Assembly (NCBI GenBank): GCA_031273725.1
Contig: JAISRG010000013.1
Coordinates: forward strand, 1 to 25,157
Direction of reading: 5' to 3'
Origin: Puniceicoccales bacterium
GTDB taxonomy: Bacteria > Verrucomicrobiota > Verrucomicrobiia > Opitutales > JAIRKQ01
DNA length: 25,157 nucleotides
Part shown: positions 23,140-25,157 of the stretch, one piece after another
How the letters are laid out: every line of letters begins with the position of its first letter
How positions within the stretch are numbered: the stretch's first letter is position 1
Program-made: the position numbers and the translations under genes
Notes under the pieces: generated by a model
Database searches by the model: none
What the model saw: the letters and a program-made list of their open reading frames with translations, nothing else
Told to the model about the DNA's origin: nothing

Positions 23140-24855
23140 ATGACGAAACACGAAAAAAACAATCCAGAAGTCGGACAAACGGCAGATGCCAATGCCAGGA
23201 TTCAATCTCTCATACGGCTAGCACGGGAGAGAGGGTATGTGTCCCTGCAAGATATTAATGAAACATTGCCGGGGGCTCTTACTAATCCGAAAGAAGCCGA
23301 AAACATCATCAATATTTTGGAAAATCTCAACATTGAGATTTTGGATGCCGAAGAGGCCGAACAGTATAAGAATAAAGTCGAAGAGGAAATGGCGGAGCCC
23401 GTTTCTCCTTCCAGGGAAAATATCGAGGATCCAGTCCGCATGTATCTGCGCCAGATGGGGCAGGTACCATTGCTTACGCGCACCGAAGAAGTGGCCATTT
23501 CTAAAACGATTGAGCGGGAGGAATTGCGAGCGCAGGATGAGCTATTTTCCATCCACCTAACGGCAGAATTTCAAATAGACTTGGCAGAAAAATTACTTTG
23601 CCGAGAGGAAAGATTCGATCGCATCGTCCTCGATAAAAAAATAGAAAGCCGGGAAGCTTATTATACAATGTTAGCACGTGCTGTGCAGGACAGTAAGATG
23701 TTATTTGCCAAGGTAAAGGAGTCCTGGAAAGCATATCAGGAAGCTAAGGAAACGGCAGATGAAGAGAAAATCAAATCAGTTGAGATGCGGTTGAAACAAT
23801 TTCAAACCCAGCTAAAGACCGTTTTAAAACGCTTTTGTTTTAAAATGAAAATTTTCGAAGACCCACTGATAAAATTACGCCCAGACGTTCGTCAAATTAA
23901 CCAATTGTACGCCGATCTGGAACGTGCCAATAAAGCTCTGGCAAATGGCGATAAGTCCCAGGTAGAAACCATTGACAGGATCAATAAGGCCTTGAGAAAG
24001 TTCGAAATTAAGCATGAGGCTAATCCCAAACGTTTGGTTGAGATCATAAAAGCATTTAAGTATCACATGGGGGAAGCCTATAGGGCGAAACGAGAAATGG
24101 TGGAGGCCAACCTCAGGCTCGTCATTAGCATTGCAAAGAAATATACCAATCGGGGATTATCATTTCTGGATTCCATCCAAGAAGGCAACATGGGCCTAAT
24201 GAAGGCCGTTGAGAAATTTGAATATCGCCGTGGATATAAATTTTCAACGTATGCCACCTGGTGGATACGCCAGGCCATCACACGTTCGATCGCAGACCAG
24301 GCTAGGACAATTCGCATTCCCGTACACATGATAGATTCATTGAATCGAGTCATGCAGGTGCAAAAACAGTTGACTCAGGAGCTTGGGCATTCTCCAACGG
24401 CAGAAGATGTGGCGAAGGAAGTCAAAATGCCCGTCGATAGAGTGCAAGCCATAATGAAGATGGCTCAGCAACCAATTTCTCTGCAAAATCCCGTCGGTGA
24501 TGGAGAAGATTCTAGTTTTGGAGATTTCATCGAAGATAAAAATGCTGAAAATCCATATGACATGACAGCCTTTAGCCTTCTCCGGGAAAAAATAGGAAGT
24601 GTCTTGGATAGTCTAACCCAGCGGGAACGCGAAGTTTTGATGCTGCGCTTCGGCTTGAAAGACGGATATAGTAGGACCCTGGAAGAAGTTGGGCAAATAT
24701 TTAATGTTACCCGCGAAAGAATTCGTCAGATAGAAGCGAAAGCTCTGAGGAAGATGCGACATCCGACAAGGATTCGCCAGCTGCATGGTTTTTTTGACAA
24801 TGAATTGCAATCGGAAGGCCCAGGGTTTGAAAATTTTGTCACCGATGACGAATAA
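23140..24855 (+). CDS. rpoD: RNA polymerase primary sigma factor (sigma-70)
   Basis: Housekeeping sigma factor of 571 residues. Region 1.1 is SLIRLARERGYVSLQDINETL. Region 1.2 is DPVRMYLRQMGQVPLLTRTE. An acidic/basic coiled-coil-like non-conserved region spans about 130-310. Region 2 (ANLRLVISIAKKYTNRGLSF, then DSIQEGNMGLMKAVEKFEYR, then FSTYATWWIRQAITRSIADQ) contains the -10 recognition helix. Region 3 is TAEDVAKEVKMP. Region 4 is REREVLMLRFGL and TLEEVGQIFNVTRERIRQIE, the -35 helix-turn-helix. The start could be the GTG at 23137 or the ATG at 23140; the ATG is chosen. It is probably co-transcribed with dnaG. The intact region 2/4 agrees with TTGACT/TATAAT-like promoters seen in the window. 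Confidence 0.97.
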   Translation: MTKHEKNNPEVGQTADANARIQSLIRLARERGYVSLQDINETLPGALTNPKEAENIINILENLNIEILDAEEAEQYKNKVEEEMAEPVSPSRENIEDPVRMYLRQMGQVPLLTRTEEVAISKTIEREELRAQDELFSIHLTAEFQIDLAEKLLCREERFDRIVLDKKIESREAYYTMLARAVQDSKMLFAKVKESWKAYQEAKETADEEKIKSVEMRLKQFQTQLKTVLKRFCFKMKIFEDPLIKLRPDVRQINQLYADLERANKALANGDKSQVETIDRINKALRKFEIKHEANPKRLVEIIKAFKYHMGEAYRAKREMVEANLRLVISIAKKYTNRGLSFLDSIQEGNMGLMKAVEKFEYRRGYKFSTYATWWIRQAITRSIADQARTIRIPVHMIDSLNRVMQVQKQLTQELGHSPTAEDVAKEVKMPVDRVQAIMKMAQQPISLQNPVGDGEDSSFGDFIEDKNAENPYDMTAFSLLREKIGSVLDSLTQREREVLMLRFGLKDGYSRTLEEVGQIFNVTRERIRQIEAKALRKMRHPTRIRQLHGFFDNELQSEGPGFENFVTDDE

Positions 24856-24883
24856 AACAAAATCTTTCAAGGGTAATTTTGTT
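24856..24883 (+). terminator. Weak AT-rich hairpin after rpoD
   Basis: AACAAAAT (24856-24863) can pair with ATTTTGTT (24876-24883) across a 12-base loop immediately after the rpoD stop. There is no T-run after it, so it is at best a weak terminator or an mRNA-end stabiliser. Confidence 0.25.
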
Positions 24884-24946
24884 CCAGGAAAGCTGCTTGT
24901 GTAACATGTTTTGGCTTATAATTTGTGTGTAAAAGTCTGTTGGTGA

Positions 24947-24975
24947 TTGTAAAAATCCTTGACTTTTTTGATAAA
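24947..24975 (+). promoter_or_regulatory. Candidate promoter for the right-edge gene
   Basis: TTGTAA (24947-24952) and GATAAA (24970-24975) are 17 bases apart and would start transcription near 24982, just at the AAGG ribosome site (24981-24984) of the gene at 24994. A separate perfect TATAAT at 24917-24922 lacks a good -35. Confidence 0.35.
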
Positions 24976-24993
24976 AAGCTAAGGTTTATATTT

Positions 24994-25157
24994 ATGGAAC
25001 AAGTAACTAGCGTAACCGATAAAAAATTACAGGCACAGATAGAGCAAATTATGGCAGAGGATCAGATGGATTCTCAGGGATTGTCTGATTCACTATCGAG
25101 GACTGTCAACCAAAGCGACGTGGCAAAATTCAATGCTGCATTTGATAAAACTGATGT
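24994..25157 (+). CDS. Small protein, truncated by the window edge; possible type III secretion inner-rod (SctI-like) protein
   Basis: Only the first 54 residues are present (MEQVTSVTDKKLQAQIEQIM, then a Ser/Asp/Gln-rich stretch and VAKFNAAFDKTDV). An AAGG ribosome site precedes the ATG by nine bases. The low-hydrophobicity, Gln/Ser-rich N-terminus followed by a V-x-x-F-x-A-A-F segment resembles the V-x-x-F-x-x-A-M start of YscI/HrpB inner-rod proteins, and a type III chaperone lies elsewhere in the window. The resemblance is short and the rest is off the edge, so this is a tentative guess; it could be any small secreted or hypothetical protein. The coding frame itself is reasonably secure. 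Confidence 0.5.
   Translation, partial: MEQVTSVTDKKLQAQIEQIMAEDQMDSQGLSDSLSRTVNQSDVAKFNAAFDKTD

Overview
The window is a dense, moderately AT-rich stretch of bacterial chromosome. It has about 19 genes, very short gaps and no gene-free stretch longer than 300 bases. Protein content points to the PVC group, most likely a host-associated member of the Verrucomicrobiota (Opitutae-like). The reasons are a NrdA-like protein with three N-terminal ATP-cone regions as in chlamydiae, a pfam 'putative Na+/H+ antiporter' typical of Chlamydiae/Verrucomicrobia, the style of AtpD, ClpP, RpoD and DnaG, and a CesT-type chaperone that resembles the chlamydial Slc1 chaperone. That chaperone, plus a possible type III secretion rod-like gene at the right edge, suggests a secretion-capable symbiont or parasite. 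The lineage call is inference from remembered family features, not from a search.

Layout. Bases 1-4016 (minus strand): atpA-atpG-atpD, tightly coupled, followed by a truncated gene for a secreted protein where atpC would be expected; atpH is also absent. Bases 4147-12672 (plus strand): an NrdG2-type radical SAM activase; a type III chaperone with its own promoter and a strong terminator; a Na+/H+ antiporter; a large NrdA-like protein; murF; and a short SufD-like protein. Bases 12665-20519 (minus strand): read from high to low coordinates, a P-loop kinase-like gene, then clpP, three tandem GT8 glycosyltransferases, trpS and topB, packed with overlaps or gaps of only a few bases. Bases 20626-25157 (plus strand): a Nudix hydrolase, dnaG, rpoD and the start of a small possible secretion gene.

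How the genes relate. Most are housekeeping: ATP synthesis, dNTP supply, peptidoglycan, Fe-S assembly, replication priming, transcription, tRNA charging, proteolysis and topology. Two accessory themes stand out: surface glycan building by the duplicated GT8 genes, and type III secretion.

The most unusual feature is a recurring loss of catalytic or metal-binding residues in otherwise intact genes. The NrdA-like protein lacks the active-site Cys and Asn, one of the radical-transfer Tyr pair and the C-terminal Cys pair. DnaG has lost three of its four zinc ligands. AtpA has Gly in place of the Walker A Thr. No RNA genes, insertion sequences or CRISPR arrays were seen.
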